DNA of 29,652 nt from a virus: positions 1 through 29,652 of the IMG/VR virus record IMGVR_UViG_3300046006_002872; one strand, written 5' to 3'. Of this stretch, positions 1-7,981 are shown piece by piece. The notes below the pieces were generated by a model. That model saw only the letters and a list, made by a program, of their open reading frames with translations. It ran no database searches and was not told the DNA's origin. A program made the position numbers and the translations under genes. The first letter of the stretch is position 1. Each line of letters begins with the position of its first letter.

Positions 1-193
1 AACAACTAGTTAGTTTCCACGATTTATTATCTCCGTGTAATCCTCTTATTACATTTTGTCTAGATGATGATATTTTATCATGTTTAAAATTTAGTTTTGG
101 TTCAAAGTCATCCTGATTCCAAATAGTTAATAAATCGCCCCTAAAATCAGTAAAAATATCTGGCTGATATACGGTAACTTCTGGAAATATCAT
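1..193 (-). CDS. RmlC-like sugar epimerase/isomerase (cupin), N-terminal part
   Basis: The reading frame opens with ATG at 193 and runs off the left edge, giving 64 residues. It contains DFRGDLLTIWN at the N-terminus and then SSSRQNVIRGLHGDNKSWKL. This is the layout of dTDP-4-dehydrorhamnose 3,5-epimerase (RmlC) and related 3,4-ketoisomerases, where a DFRG segment is followed by S-x-S-x-x-x-V-x-RGLH. The family acts on nucleotide-linked deoxysugars in the cytoplasm. The start overlaps the stop of the upstream GT10-like gene as ATGA, so it is the last visible gene of the glycosyltransferase operon. It probably supplies or tailors a sugar used by those transferases. Epimerase and ketoisomerase cannot be told apart because the catalytic C-terminal part is outside the window. 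Confidence 0.7.
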   Translation of the reverse strand, partial: MIFPEVTVYQPDIFTDFRGDLLTIWNQDDFEPKLNFKHDKISSSRQNVIRGLHGDNKSWKLTSC

Positions 194-1044
194 AACGTAG
201 TAAATATATTTTTAAACAACCAATCTTCTGTCACTGCATATTGTTTTGCTAATTCTAAATTTTCATATGCATATTTTAATTTTAATTCATATAATTCTGG
301 AGTAAGTGATGCCAAAATATCATCTAGTTCATCAGTTGAGGTAAAACAAATAAAACCATCGGTATTAAAAAATTCTGATATATTGGGACAGCCCCAATAT
401 ATTGGTATTGTTCCTACAACTAAACAATCTACAATTTTTTCGGTAAAATAATTTAATTGATTCGAATTTTCTATTATTATTGAAAACTGATAATCTTGTA
501 ATCCATCTTCTTTGTTGACTAATGGTCTGGCAGATCCATGTCCATAATAATCAATCCCAGATGATTGAAATCTATTTGCAATTACGTGTCGTAATCGATG
601 TCCAGTTAATTGTTGTCGTCCCGAGTATATCATCGAAACTAACTTTGTTTTGTCATGAATTTTCCAATTGGATTCATTAATCCAACAGCCGCCAATTGGG
701 TACATTTTAGTTTTCTCCGGATAGGTTTTTAATAAGTCAGGATCATGGGTTAGTACAAAATCATAATGATCTTTATATTGATCAAACGTATTATAAAAAT
801 GAGGATGTAATTCTCGAGACTCCATTAACCAACCAATCTTGTATTTACTATTAATTCTGGTAGCAGTGCCTGAATTTATAAAACTATCAGTAAACAATGT
901 AATTCCTTGCCAATTACTTTGATTTTTTACATATGTTGTATAGTTTGTGCTTTTAGAGAAAACGTGTGAATATTTGCCATCAGCTGTTACTAAATGATCA
1001 AATGCCGTATCAAATAAGTTAATTTCCATAATTATGTTATTCAT
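190..1044 (-). CDS. GT10-like (alpha-1,3-fucosyltransferase family) glycosyltransferase
   Basis: A 284-residue protein whose C-terminal half has the GT10 signature. Residues 184-219 read roughly DYQFSIIIENS, then NYFTEKIVDCLVVGTIPIYWG, matching the family pattern of an acceptor/donor-loop F-x-x-x-x-ENS followed by Y-x-TEK and a G-x-x-P-x-x-x-G turn. GT10 enzymes transfer fucose from GDP-fucose to a GlcNAc-type acceptor. No signal peptide or membrane segment is seen, so a cytosolic enzyme is likely. The start overlaps the end of the GT11-like gene by 8 bases, and a second ATG at residue 6 is possible. GT10 and GT11 members side by side suggest a fucose-like branched glycan, but the donor sugar is inferred from family only. 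Confidence 0.75.
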   Translation of the reverse strand: MNNIIMEINLFDTAFDHLVTADGKYSHVFSKSTNYTTYVKNQSNWQGITLFTDSFINSGTATRINSKYKIGWLMESRELHPHFYNTFDQYKDHYDFVLTHDPDLLKTYPEKTKMYPIGGCWINESNWKIHDKTKLVSMIYSGRQQLTGHRLRHVIANRFQSSGIDYYGHGSARPLVNKEDGLQDYQFSIIIENSNQLNYFTEKIVDCLVVGTIPIYWGCPNISEFFNTDGFICFTSTDELDDILASLTPELYELKLKYAYENLELAKQYAVTEDWLFKNIFTTL

Positions 1045-1837
1045 TAATACATACCCAATTTTCTGGGAACATATCTATTGTTGATAAATTATTAATAGTT
1101 ATAGGCCCAAACCATCGATTGGGATATATTACTGTTTTAGTTGGATTACAATTAAGCCATGCACCCCACCAACTAAAAGTGGAATTTGCTATAATATTAT
1201 GTTTGCATAAAGACATCAAGTATAAATCTTTTATATCAGATTCTGATTCTATGAATATATAATCATTTCCAACAAACACAGTTTTACACCAATCAATATC
1301 ATCACTAAATACTAAATACCTTGTTCCTGCAGGAAATTGTTTAATCGCATTTAAGTAATACGAAATAGATAAATTATGATGAAAATCCGATAATGTTAAA
1401 TAGTCGCCTCGACGTATATGCAATGAAACGGTGTTTTCTTGTAATACTGGATATTTGTTATTTAATTTAGTTAATATAATATCATTTGGTGCAAATAATT
1501 TTTGTATTTCATTATCAAAATCATCAAAATATTTATAAGATTGATAATATCCATGTAATATAATATTAGATGCAATATTGACAATTGGCGTATATCGAAA
1601 ACTTGGTTCGTGAAATTTAATTAGATTATGGTTATGAGTATATGGGATAAGTTTATTAAAAATTGTATCTAGATAATCACTCGGTGGTTTTGGTCTTGAA
1701 TGTCCATGGCCAATTTTTGTATATTGTGTATTGATTAAATATTCAGATTCTGTTCTTTTTGATAATGCATATCCTGCTGCAATTTGGAATAGCATATTGC
1801 CTAAACCACCCATTAATTTCGAAGTAATCATTTTCAT
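1037..1837 (-). CDS. GT11-like (alpha-1,2-fucosyltransferase family) glycosyltransferase
   Basis: A 266-residue protein with the two hallmark GT11 motifs. The N-terminal LMGGLGNMLFQIAAGYAL (residues 8-25) is the usual start of the family. The HIRRGDY box (residues 140-146) is the GDP-fucose binding motif shared by alpha-1,2 and alpha-1,6 fucosyltransferases. NSTFSWWGAWL (residues 218-228) is the third conserved block. Length is slightly below the usual 280-300 residues but all core motifs are present. The product would add fucose, or a related 6-deoxyhexose, in alpha-1,2 linkage. It sits in the five-transferase operon between a GT2 and the GT10-like gene. Either the first or third methionine could start it, since related proteins begin just before the KLMGGLGN motif. 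Confidence 0.85.
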   Translation of the reverse strand: MKMITSKLMGGLGNMLFQIAAGYALSKRTESEYLINTQYTKIGHGHSRPKPPSDYLDTIFNKLIPYTHNHNLIKFHEPSFRYTPIVNIASNIILHGYYQSYKYFDDFDNEIQKLFAPNDIILTKLNNKYPVLQENTVSLHIRRGDYLTLSDFHHNLSISYYLNAIKQFPAGTRYLVFSDDIDWCKTVFVGNDYIFIESESDIKDLYLMSLCKHNIIANSTFSWWGAWLNCNPTKTVIYPNRWFGPITINNLSTIDMFPENWVCINE

Positions 1838-1842
1838 ATCAT

Positions 1843-2466
1843 CTATAACGTATCGTAATAGTTATTTTGTTTTTCTTGTTTATCTATTGTTTTCGGGTGA
1901 TGTAAACAATACTCTTCTTTCGAAGGTAATGTAGACATTATTTTATAACCGGCTAACACCTCATGTACTTTATTTTTCCATTTAATTTCTGGTTTATTTT
2001 GCCATATGCGCCATTGATAGTCGGGGAAATTTACCCATCCATTTGAATTAACATTCCATCCCCATTGTTGAATATGTTTATCTGTTAATCCTTCTACTGT
2101 GTTAATTCGAGGTACTAATAACACATCTACTGTTGGGTTACCCTCAATAATATCAGGTAAATATTCTAGTAATGTTTTAGTAGGTAGTTCATCTGCATCT
2201 ATTTGAAAAATATAATCTCCTGTACAGTAGCTAGTTAGTTTATTTTTCCAATTAGCAAAATGGCCTTCAAACTCACTCTTGTGCCACATAAATTCTCCAT
2301 TTACGCTATGTGACCGGAGAAATGTTTCAATATCAGCATTTCCGTTTTTAGAGTCATATAAGATAACAATGTCATCCTGTGCTCGTTTATTCTTAAGTAA
2401 GTGATGCACAAGTCTTTGAATTTCAATAAACTCATTACATACCGTAACGGCATATGTTATTTTCAT
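1843..2466 (-). CDS. Family 2 (GT-A fold) glycosyltransferase
   Basis: A 207-residue protein opening with MKITYAVTVCNE, the first beta strand of GT2 enzymes. DDIVILYDS follows at residues 31-39, and a DxD-type metal/nucleotide-sugar site QIDADE lies at residues 89-93. The C-terminus has an aromatic and basic segment with the pattern WRIWQNKPEIKWKNKVHE, typical of short family 2 transferases. It is shorter than many GT2 proteins, close to the minimal GT-A domain. The start codon overlaps the stop of the upstream GT-B enzyme. Donor and acceptor sugars cannot be deduced. It probably takes part in assembly of the same glycan as its neighbours. Confidence 0.75.
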   Translation of the reverse strand: MKITYAVTVCNEFIEIQRLVHHLLKNKRAQDDIVILYDSKNGNADIETFLRSHSVNGEFMWHKSEFEGHFANWKNKLTSYCTGDYIFQIDADELPTKTLLEYLPDIIEGNPTVDVLLVPRINTVEGLTDKHIQQWGWNVNSNGWVNFPDYQWRIWQNKPEIKWKNKVHEVLAGYKIMSTLPSKEEYCLHHPKTIDKQEKQNNYYDTL

Positions 2467-3698
2467 ATCTTTTGCAATTTAGGTAATTTTAATTCAATAG
2501 CCTTTGGAATCTTGTTAACGCCGTCATCAATAACACTCAACACAGTTTCATATGTTTTAGCAACAGCTGTACGAGTAAATGTAGTATTAACAAAATATCG
2601 TTGACGTTTTGCTAATTCACACCATTTTTTATAATTTTTTTGTACATCTTGCATCATAGCCATGGCTTGCCCGTAATCAGGAGTAAACCATTTTGCTTCA
2701 GCAATTAAAAATTCATTTGCAGCAGACGGATGAATTGGTGTCAATTGTCCCGGTAAGGCACATATAAAATCTTTTTTCAAAAAGTCTGCTTGGCCGGAAT
2801 AATGTGGAGCAATGATTGGCTTGCTGGTAGTTGAAAACTCTAATAATGGTCTTCCAAATCCTTCTGCTTTTGTAAAAGAAACCATTGCTTTAACTTTTGG
2901 ATGATTATACAATGCATTCATTTCTTCATCTGTTAATTCTCCATGAACTAAGTATACATTTGGTAATTTTGCATTAGGAAACATATCACGGAATTGATTG
3001 ATTCTATTTTCAATATCCATTTTGTCCATAATACTATATGTTGCGCCACTAGTTTTCATGATTAAAGCAGGTGGATTTTTAGTATCTTTAAATGTATTGA
3101 AGAAACAATGCAACATACCACTAATATTTTTGCGGTCTTCTCCAGCATCACCTTGCAACCAATGTCCTACCGATAGGAATGCAAATGATTCTTCAATTGA
3201 ATTTAAGTCTGGTATAGAAGCTGTAATTGATTTGTTGTTGTATATGGTTTCATCAAAATATTCTGGGACTACTTCTATAGGCGTCGTAATTAATTTGTTC
3301 TTTTGTTTTGCTGTGTTTTCAAATACTGCTTTAGTAAATTCAGACGGTACAATAATTAACTGCATTGCATTAAGATTATCGATCCATGCTTCTGGACAAA
3401 TATCTCCTTCGGTGCCGGCAGTAACTCCAATATTATATTTTCCAACCGGTTGAAATTCATTTGGCACTGATACTTGAATCCAAACTTCAGGCTGTTCATT
3501 TAATGGCAATGCAATTATACGTAATTGTAAATCTACGGAAATTGGATATGTCATTGGAGTATGTCCCCATGGCAATGAAACTAGTTTTACGTCCCATTCA
3601 GATCCTCGTTGTTCAATAATATTTGTTATAATTTCACGCGCGTGATGTCCATAACCTGATTGTGTCGCTACTGGCGACGCTATAACTACTTTTCTCAT
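2463..3698 (-). CDS. GT4-like (GT-B fold) glycosyltransferase
   Basis: A 411-residue two-domain transferase. The N-terminal Rossmann half contains GYGHHAREI (residues 15-23), the acceptor-side glycine loop seen in group 1 transferases. The C-terminal half carries FLSVGHWLQGDAGEDRKN (about 174-191) and then VSFTKAEGFGRPLLEFSTTS (273-292). The latter is the E-x7-E motif of GT4 that contacts the nucleotide sugar. No membrane segments are evident. Start and upstream stop overlap as ATGA, indicating translational coupling to the larger GT4 gene. Its last residues (ELKLPKLQKI) resemble the first residues of that upstream enzyme (MELPKLQKF), which hints at a shared origin. Substrate unknown. Confidence 0.75.
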   Translation of the reverse strand: MRKVVIASPVATQSGYGHHAREIITNIIEQRGSEWDVKLVSLPWGHTPMTYPISVDLQLRIIALPLNEQPEVWIQVSVPNEFQPVGKYNIGVTAGTEGDICPEAWIDNLNAMQLIIVPSEFTKAVFENTAKQKNKLITTPIEVVPEYFDETIYNNKSITASIPDLNSIEESFAFLSVGHWLQGDAGEDRKNISGMLHCFFNTFKDTKNPPALIMKTSGATYSIMDKMDIENRINQFRDMFPNAKLPNVYLVHGELTDEEMNALYNHPKVKAMVSFTKAEGFGRPLLEFSTTSKPIIAPHYSGQADFLKKDFICALPGQLTPIHPSAANEFLIAEAKWFTPDYGQAMAMMQDVQKNYKKWCELAKRQRYFVNTTFTRTAVAKTYETVLSVIDDGVNKIPKAIELKLPKLQKI

Positions 3699-5188
3699 TG
3701 TGCTACTATTCCTGTTCGTTCATATTTAATTGTTTGTGTTTTAGTTACAGTGTATAACGGTCTAAATTCTCTATTCATTGCAAATAAATCGCGATACATT
3801 GAAATCATTTTTTGTCCCATTTGTTCTGCCGTTAAACCATTAGCTAATGCCCATGTTCTTCCTTCGAACCCACACGCTGCACGTTTTTCTTGAGAAAGTT
3901 CGTACCAATATGCAATTGCGTCTGCAACATCTTCATATTTTGCGCGGTCATCAAAGATATATGGTGTTTGCGGTGATCCTTGCAAACTTCTATTGCTAGG
4001 AAATACTGGTTTAACCCATATACCATGTTTCTTGTATTTGCCGGTATGGTTAGTTGCAAAATCGCCATCGAATCGAAGCCATTCTCCGTTTTCATCTTCA
4101 AATCCACATTGATCCTGCAATCCTCCTGTTACATTGTTAATAATCGGTGTTCCTGACAACATTGCTTCAGTTGAACTAAGTCCCCATCCCTCATTAGACC
4201 CAATGTTTATTACTACATCTGCAACATTATACATTGCATTAAGATCAGGTGTTGATAATTTTTGTTCTGAAAAAATTACTTTACAATTAGGAGCTATAGC
4301 TTTCCAAACAGCCTTAAGGTCTGTTCCATTTTCATCAACCGGTTGTGTATGCATTAATAATGCTACTTTGCTTTGTTGATCGGTTGGTAACAAATCTACA
4401 AATGTTTTGAATGCTAAAATAACATCGCCTGGTTGTTTTCTTCTTATGTTTCGATTATTCCACATTACAACAAAATCAACTTTGTTTGCATCTTTAATTT
4501 GTTTGTGCATTGCAATATATCCGGCATCGTTTGAATCTAATGGTTTAAACATGTTATGATTCAATCCGTGAGGTACATATCCGGTTAAAACAGAGTTCCA
4601 TTTTTTTATTGCCGGTAAATCGTCTGATTCATCATAATTAATCACCCCAAATCCGTTCTGTTTAAGAACTTCTCTATGTATATTATCTGATTGTTTGCTT
4701 ATTCCCATAATCATATCGCAGCTACCGTAAAAAGGAGCATTCCACATAGGATATGGTAAATCATCCCAAATAGAATAATATGTAATTGGAATATTGAATG
4801 TTGTTTTTATTTCATGTTCGATTGCATATAACCATGTCCAATAACGAGGATCTGTAAAGTGTAGGATTGCGTCTGGTTGTTCTCGATTGATAATTGCAAA
4901 AAGAATATTTCGATCTCCATAACCGTTCCATGGAATCAATTTAACAGATGCATCTTCAATGCCTGTTTCTTTGACGACTTCAGCAGAAAGGTCAAATGCT
5001 TGCCCTGCATCAGGATGTTGCATTGCGGCTCCTAATTGAACCCAATCAAATTCTTTAACTGTATTAAAAATAATTTCTTTGCTGATTGTTCCGATACCGG
5101 ATGGTAAACGAAAATCATCGCCTAACAATAAAATTTTCTTTTTTGTTGGTTTGTTCGGATCGAACTTTTGTAATTTCGGTAATTCCAT
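3695..5188 (-). CDS. GT4-like (GT-B fold) glycosyltransferase, first gene of glycan operon
   Basis: A 497-residue glycosyltransferase. The N-terminal domain begins KKKILLLGDDFRLPSGIGTI (residues 17-34 region), with the glycine-rich acceptor loop. The C-terminal domain has an ADVVINIGSNEGWGLSSTEA segment (323-342), which then reads AMLSGTP. This is the conserved E-x7-E nucleotide-sugar motif of family GT4. The start at 5188 has a good ribosome site (AAGGAATAG, about 9 bases upstream), one of the clearer ones in the window. A 42-base gap upstream contains a TATAAT box and marks this as the first gene of the operon running to the left edge. The sugar and acceptor are not deducible. Confidence 0.75.
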   Translation of the reverse strand: MELPKLQKFDPNKPTKKKILLLGDDFRLPSGIGTISKEIIFNTVKEFDWVQLGAAMQHPDAGQAFDLSAEVVKETGIEDASVKLIPWNGYGDRNILFAIINREQPDAILHFTDPRYWTWLYAIEHEIKTTFNIPITYYSIWDDLPYPMWNAPFYGSCDMIMGISKQSDNIHREVLKQNGFGVINYDESDDLPAIKKWNSVLTGYVPHGLNHNMFKPLDSNDAGYIAMHKQIKDANKVDFVVMWNNRNIRRKQPGDVILAFKTFVDLLPTDQQSKVALLMHTQPVDENGTDLKAVWKAIAPNCKVIFSEQKLSTPDLNAMYNVADVVINIGSNEGWGLSSTEAMLSGTPIINNVTGGLQDQCGFEDENGEWLRFDGDFATNHTGKYKKHGIWVKPVFPSNRSLQGSPQTPYIFDDRAKYEDVADAIAYWYELSQEKRAACGFEGRTWALANGLTAEQMGQKMISMYRDLFAMNREFRPLYTVTKTQTIKYERTGIVAQ

Positions 5189-5207
5189 TTGTAACTATTC
5201 CTTTTTT

Positions 5208-5236
5208 ATTATAACTTTTATATAAATATATCAACC
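5208..5236 (-). promoter_or_regulatory. Probable promoter of the glycosyltransferase operon
   Basis: Minus strand shows GGTTGA, 17 bases, TATAAT, about 19 bases ahead of the start at 5188 and its ribosome site. It can also be read as GTTG-N18-TATAAT. The -35 part is weaker than in the other promoters of this window and overlaps the end of the SLOG-like gene. Confidence 0.45.
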
Positions 5237-5635
5237 CAATATAACAACCGGTTTTTTTAGTTTATTTATGTTGTTGAATGCTGTTTTTAATACTGGATCC
5301 AATGTATCTTCATTTGTTAGTATCAACATATGATCACATTGCTCTGCAATAAGTTTCATGCGGTGATGCAACTGAGAAAAATGATATGGCTTTCCATAAT
5401 ATGAATCAGGCATTGCTGAATACATGTTGCGTCCTGAAAATGATGGATTATATTCTTTGTATTGTATCCCAAACTCTAATGAATATTTTCTAACCATACT
5501 ATTTGCTCCTTCAGTGCCTCCTGCACCAACAACTATTAAATCTTCGTTAAATCGTTTTTTTAGTTCCTGAAGTGTTTGTTGTACTTTGCGTTTGTTTTGC
5601 CAATCTGTATTTCCAATTATTGCAATTTGTGTCAT
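5231..5635 (-). CDS. SLOG/DUF2493-like nucleotide-binding protein
   Basis: A 134-residue single-domain alpha/beta protein. It opens with a beta strand and polar turn (IAIIGNTDW), then has VVGAGGTEGANSMVRKYS at about 36-53, and ends with VVILG. This layout resembles the YspA/DUF2493 branch of the SLOG superfamily, where G-x-x-x-GAD binds a nucleotide or nucleotide derivative. Here the Asp is replaced, giving EGANS. SLOG proteins act as sensors or processors of nucleotide ligands in phage and defence loci. It is the last gene of the operon with the Fe-S nuclease and overlaps the preceding small gene as ATGA. The family call is by pattern only. Confidence 0.5.
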   Translation of the reverse strand: MTQIAIIGNTDWQNKRKVQQTLQELKKRFNEDLIVVGAGGTEGANSMVRKYSLEFGIQYKEYNPSFSGRNMYSAMPDSYYGKPYHFSQLHHRMKLIAEQCDHMLILTNEDTLDPVLKTAFNNINKLKKPVVILG

Positions 5636-5844
5636 TTCTTTTCATATAAAAATTTAACATACTTTGGCATAAACCCATAAATTGTACGTAACATGTGTTC
5701 CAACAATGTTTTATTTTCTTTGTGATTCGGATCAGTTATGTTTGTGCATAATACATAATTCATATTGCATGTATGTTTGCCTGGCCAGGTACTATGATTA
5801 TTCATTTCAAATTGATAAACATAAACATGTTGGTGCTTGTACAT
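5632..5844 (-). CDS. Small protein of unknown function (70 aa)
   Basis: A 70-residue ORF filling the space between the Fe-S nuclease and the SLOG-like gene, and overlapping the latter's start as ATGA. This supports it as a real coupled gene. It is rich in His, Asn and Tyr, with two Cys (CNMNYVLC) and a basic C-terminus (KYVKFLYEKK). No known motif, signal or membrane segment is recognised. The ribosome site is poor. Real gene likely; function unknown. Confidence 0.55.
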   Translation of the reverse strand: MYKHQHVYVYQFEMNNHSTWPGKHTCNMNYVLCTNITDPNHKENKTLLEHMLRTIYGFMPKYVKFLYEKK

Positions 5845-5862
5845 ATATTATTATAATGAATT

Positions 5863-6819
5863 TTATTCACGAATCCTAGCATCTTTAGGACAATTTTCAT
5901 AATCTGTTTTGAATGCACAATACTTGCAATTTTTATCGCCTTTACCTGATATTGCCATATATTTTTTTTCGGCATTGCGATTTCCGTCCAAATCAAAACA
6001 TGATTCAACAAATGCATCAATTTGTTTTTGTACTTTGCGTTGTGTTACTGTTCCTGATGCAGGTTTAAAGTTTTGCACTCGCTTTTGTGGAAACATTGAT
6101 TCTTCAATCATCTTTCGTTTCACAATAAAGAATTCAACATCAATTTTTTCTATAGGCGTACCAAATTGTTGTGCAAAGTAATTTTTATATGCAATTAGCT
6201 GTGCTGCTTTTAAATTGTCTGCTTTTTGATATTTGTTCCAACCTTGTCGGGATGTTTTTATATCATATATTTCAATGTTGCCGGTAGGAACGTGTCTAAT
6301 AACAACATCAATAAACCCATACCAAAATACAGATGGATTTGCTTTTGATGCTGGAGTACATAGTTCCATTTCAATTGCTACTAATTCATAATTTTTGCTA
6401 GAAAAATATTGTGAACGTCTTTTTGCAAACCAATCAAAAATGGCAACGCCATCTTCTAAATATTCTGCCATTTGCAAGGCAGTTGAAAAATGAACTCCTC
6501 CTGACTCTGCAACACATCGAGCATATTCTTCGCGAAGTTTATTTGTCAATACTTCTTGAAAATTTATGTTTTCTGCTTTCTTAACTGAATCTGTATACAA
6601 TACCGTTAGAAAGTGTTGAAATGTTTCGTGAAAGGCAGTTCCAAAACATGTATCAATTGATGCTTGGAATGGGGCTAGTCCATCAATGTATGCCAACTTC
6701 CAGGATAGGGGACATCGTTCATACATGGACCATTGAGAATATGATATCTTTCTAGGTACGGTTGCTGCATCTCGTATTGATAAACGATATATAGGAGCTA
6801 AATAATTTCCGGATTTCAT
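5863..6819 (-). CDS. PD-(D/E)XK nuclease with predicted Fe-S cluster (RecB/Cas4-like)
   Basis: A 318-residue nuclease of the PDDEXK_1/RecB class. The N-terminus has YSQWSMYERCPLSWKL (27-42), the usual entry of RecB-type nucleases. The catalytic set is visible as H64 (AFHETF), D171 (GFIDVV), D186 and K188 (IYDIKTS), followed by the QxxxY motif (Q207, Y211). C36 plus C298, C301 and C310 (CKYCAFKTDYENC) match the one-plus-three cysteine arrangement that holds a 4Fe-4S cluster in AddB and Cas4. The protein likely processes DNA ends during recombination, replication or packaging, or degrades host DNA. It is translated with the upstream YubB-like gene through an ATGA overlap. It stands alone without a helicase domain and is not next to cas genes. 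Confidence 0.85.
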   Translation of the reverse strand: MKSGNYLAPIYRLSIRDAATVPRKISYSQWSMYERCPLSWKLAYIDGLAPFQASIDTCFGTAFHETFQHFLTVLYTDSVKKAENINFQEVLTNKLREEYARCVAESGGVHFSTALQMAEYLEDGVAIFDWFAKRRSQYFSSKNYELVAIEMELCTPASKANPSVFWYGFIDVVIRHVPTGNIEIYDIKTSRQGWNKYQKADNLKAAQLIAYKNYFAQQFGTPIEKIDVEFFIVKRKMIEESMFPQKRVQNFKPASGTVTQRKVQKQIDAFVESCFDLDGNRNAEKKYMAISGKGDKNCKYCAFKTDYENCPKDARIRE

Positions 6820-7382
6820 ATGGTTGGAATAATATTGTTAATACATGTATCTAACAATTCTTGTTTTTTGCTAATTATATCATTATAGAATTCATCAGTA
6901 AAACAATCATCCTCATCTTTATATTCGGAGCCTTCAAAAAATTCTTCATCTGGATTAAAATATTCAATATTGCGTGATTGTTGATTTGATGCACATGCAC
7001 CTACAAAGCCAAATCCTTCATCTTCAAATGTTCCTTGTATTTTTGCACCTGGGTATTCAATACGAAGAAAATCAGATAATTTCCAAAATAATTTTTCTGG
7101 GAAGTCCCATGCAGTTGTCCATGAAATATGCATAGTAGTTTCAGACTGATCTACATCATCAAAATAAATCCATTTAGCACCTAAATTTTCAATGTAGTAT
7201 GCATTGGTATCTTGTTTGTCTGGATATAAATTATCTAACATGATATTGCAACATGCTTCAATGCGTGCACCAAACGTTGTATTTTCAATAGTAGGAGTAT
7301 GTCCAATCCATTCCGAAAATTTTGCTGTATCTTGCTGATTTATAAATTCAATGTCTAATTGAGTATAAACATGATTTGCCAT
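6816..7382 (-). CDS. Hypothetical protein resembling the YubB ferredoxin-like domain
   Basis: A 188-residue acidic protein. The middle region GAKWIYFDDVD, then SWTTAWDFPEKLFWKLSDF and FEDEGFGFVGA, resembles the YubB/DUF1281 ferredoxin-like domain of phage and plasmid proteins, which have GTKWD, a TAWSPP block and a Y-x-DEG block in the same order. The C-terminus is strongly acidic (FEGSEYKDEDD). No enzymatic motif is seen and the family has no firmly known function. It is the first gene of an operon with the Fe-S nuclease and has a promoter 13 bases ahead. There is no clear Shine-Dalgarno, only AAAAAAGTT before the ATG. Confidence 0.55.
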   Translation of the reverse strand: MANHVYTQLDIEFINQQDTAKFSEWIGHTPTIENTTFGARIEACCNIMLDNLYPDKQDTNAYYIENLGAKWIYFDDVDQSETTMHISWTTAWDFPEKLFWKLSDFLRIEYPGAKIQGTFEDEGFGFVGACASNQQSRNIEYFNPDEEFFEGSEYKDEDDCFTDEFYNDIISKKQELLDTCINNIIPTI

Positions 7383-7395
7383 AACTTTTTTATAT

Positions 7396-7424
7396 AATAT
7401 ATAAAATTTTATTGCATATTCAAA
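7396..7424 (-). promoter_or_regulatory. Promoter of the nuclease operon (TTTGAA-17-TATATT)
   Basis: Minus strand reads TTTGAA, exactly 17 bases, TATATT, ending 13 bases before the ATG at 7382. It lies just after the terminator at 7438-7465 and within a 34-base direct repeat shared with the promoter at 7953-7981. Confidence 0.75.
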
Positions 7425-7431
7425 CCTATAA
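7398..7431 (-). repeat. 34-bp direct repeat, copy 1 (promoter cassette)
   Basis: These 34 bases are identical to 7955-7988. The unit on the minus strand begins TTATAGGTTTGAATATGC and covers the -35 element, the spacer and the first four bases of the -10. It looks like a copied promoter cassette. Confidence 0.85.
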
Positions 7432-7437
7432 AACAGT

Positions 7438-7465
7438 AAAAAAGTGCAACCGTTAATGATTGCAC
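7438..7465 (-). terminator. Rho-independent terminator after 7499-7921
   Basis: On the minus strand GTGCAA, a 10-base loop and TTGCAC form a 6-bp stem, followed at once by TTTTTT. It lies about 34 bases after the stop at 7499 and so ends that single-gene transcript. Confidence 0.75.
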
Positions 7466-7498
7466 CGTATCTTAGTTTTAAAAAGTATTAATTTTAAC

Positions 7499-7921
7499 TT
7501 ATTGTCTTGATGTAAATATAATTAGTCGCCCGCCTCCGGCTCTGTCTAAAATTTCAATATAGCGTATATTAGATTGATTTGCTGCATTGATAATATCGCT
7601 AATATCATTACCTCGAAGCTCATATGGTGCTACTAATGCAGTATGTTGATTAATTCCTAATTTTTTTAATGCTGACGCATATTGTGATGGGAGATAATTA
7701 ACATCTAAGTTATCAAACCAATCTACAGAATCTTTACCTATTAGTTTAATAAATTGTTTTACTTTATTCCCGGTGGATCGTTTAATACCATCAATTCCAG
7801 TTCCGCCTTTAAGGACTGATTCGGAATCATCTGGGTATCCATTGTTATTTTGATCTTCATCTTCGTTTAAGTTTTTCGTACCAAATCGGCGCATATTTTC
7901 TGCTAAGATGTTTTTTTTCAT
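7499..7921 (-). CDS. Putative capsid-targeted internal protein with EF-hand-type loop (140 aa)
   Basis: A 140-residue protein. Residues 1-20 form a leader, MKKNILAENMRRFGTKNLNE, that contains two L-x-E sites (LAE at 6-8, LNE at 18-20). Thirteen of these residues plus flanks recur in the unrelated protein at 14606. By analogy with T4 internal proteins, such a leader would direct the protein into the prohead and be removed by the prohead protease. A perfect 12-residue EF-hand-type loop follows (D23, N25, N27, G28, D31, E34). The rest is a small alpha/beta domain of unknown type ending GGGRLIIFTSRQ. It is monocistronic, with its own promoter, a strong AAAGGA ribosome site and a terminator. Packaging is inference; no homolog is recognised for the mature domain. 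Confidence 0.55.
   Translation of the reverse strand: MKKNILAENMRRFGTKNLNEDEDQNNNGYPDDSESVLKGGTGIDGIKRSTGNKVKQFIKLIGKDSVDWFDNLDVNYLPSQYASALKKLGINQHTALVAPYELRGNDISDIINAANQSNIRYIEILDRAGGGRLIIFTSRQ
7861..7903 (-). repeat. 43-bp leader repeat, copy 1
   Basis: These 43 bases are identical to 14830-14872 and encode AENMRRFGTKNLNE in both genes. Homology stops abruptly on both sides and the rest of the two proteins is unrelated, so the leader moves as a module. Confidence 0.9.
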
Positions 7922-7952
7922 AATACTATCCTTTAAATTTTTATATAAATAT

Positions 7953-7981
7953 AGTATATAAAATTTTATTGCATATTCAAA
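7953..7981 (-). promoter_or_regulatory. Promoter of 7499-7921 (TTTGAA-17-TATACT)
   Basis: Minus strand TTTGAA, 17 bases, TATACT. The element begins right after the TAG stop of the upstream gene. A 31-base stretch containing TATTTATATAAAA and AAAGGA separates it from the ATG at 7921. Confidence 0.7.

Noticed and set aside
2998-3453. Long plus-strand frame (151 codons) opposite a glycosyltransferase
   Set aside because: It is the mirror of a clear GT4-type gene, has no family motif and no ribosome site, and is best seen as a shadow.
3844-4107. 87-codon minus-strand frame inside a glycosyltransferase gene
   Set aside because: It is a different frame of a strong gene with no independent ribosome site.
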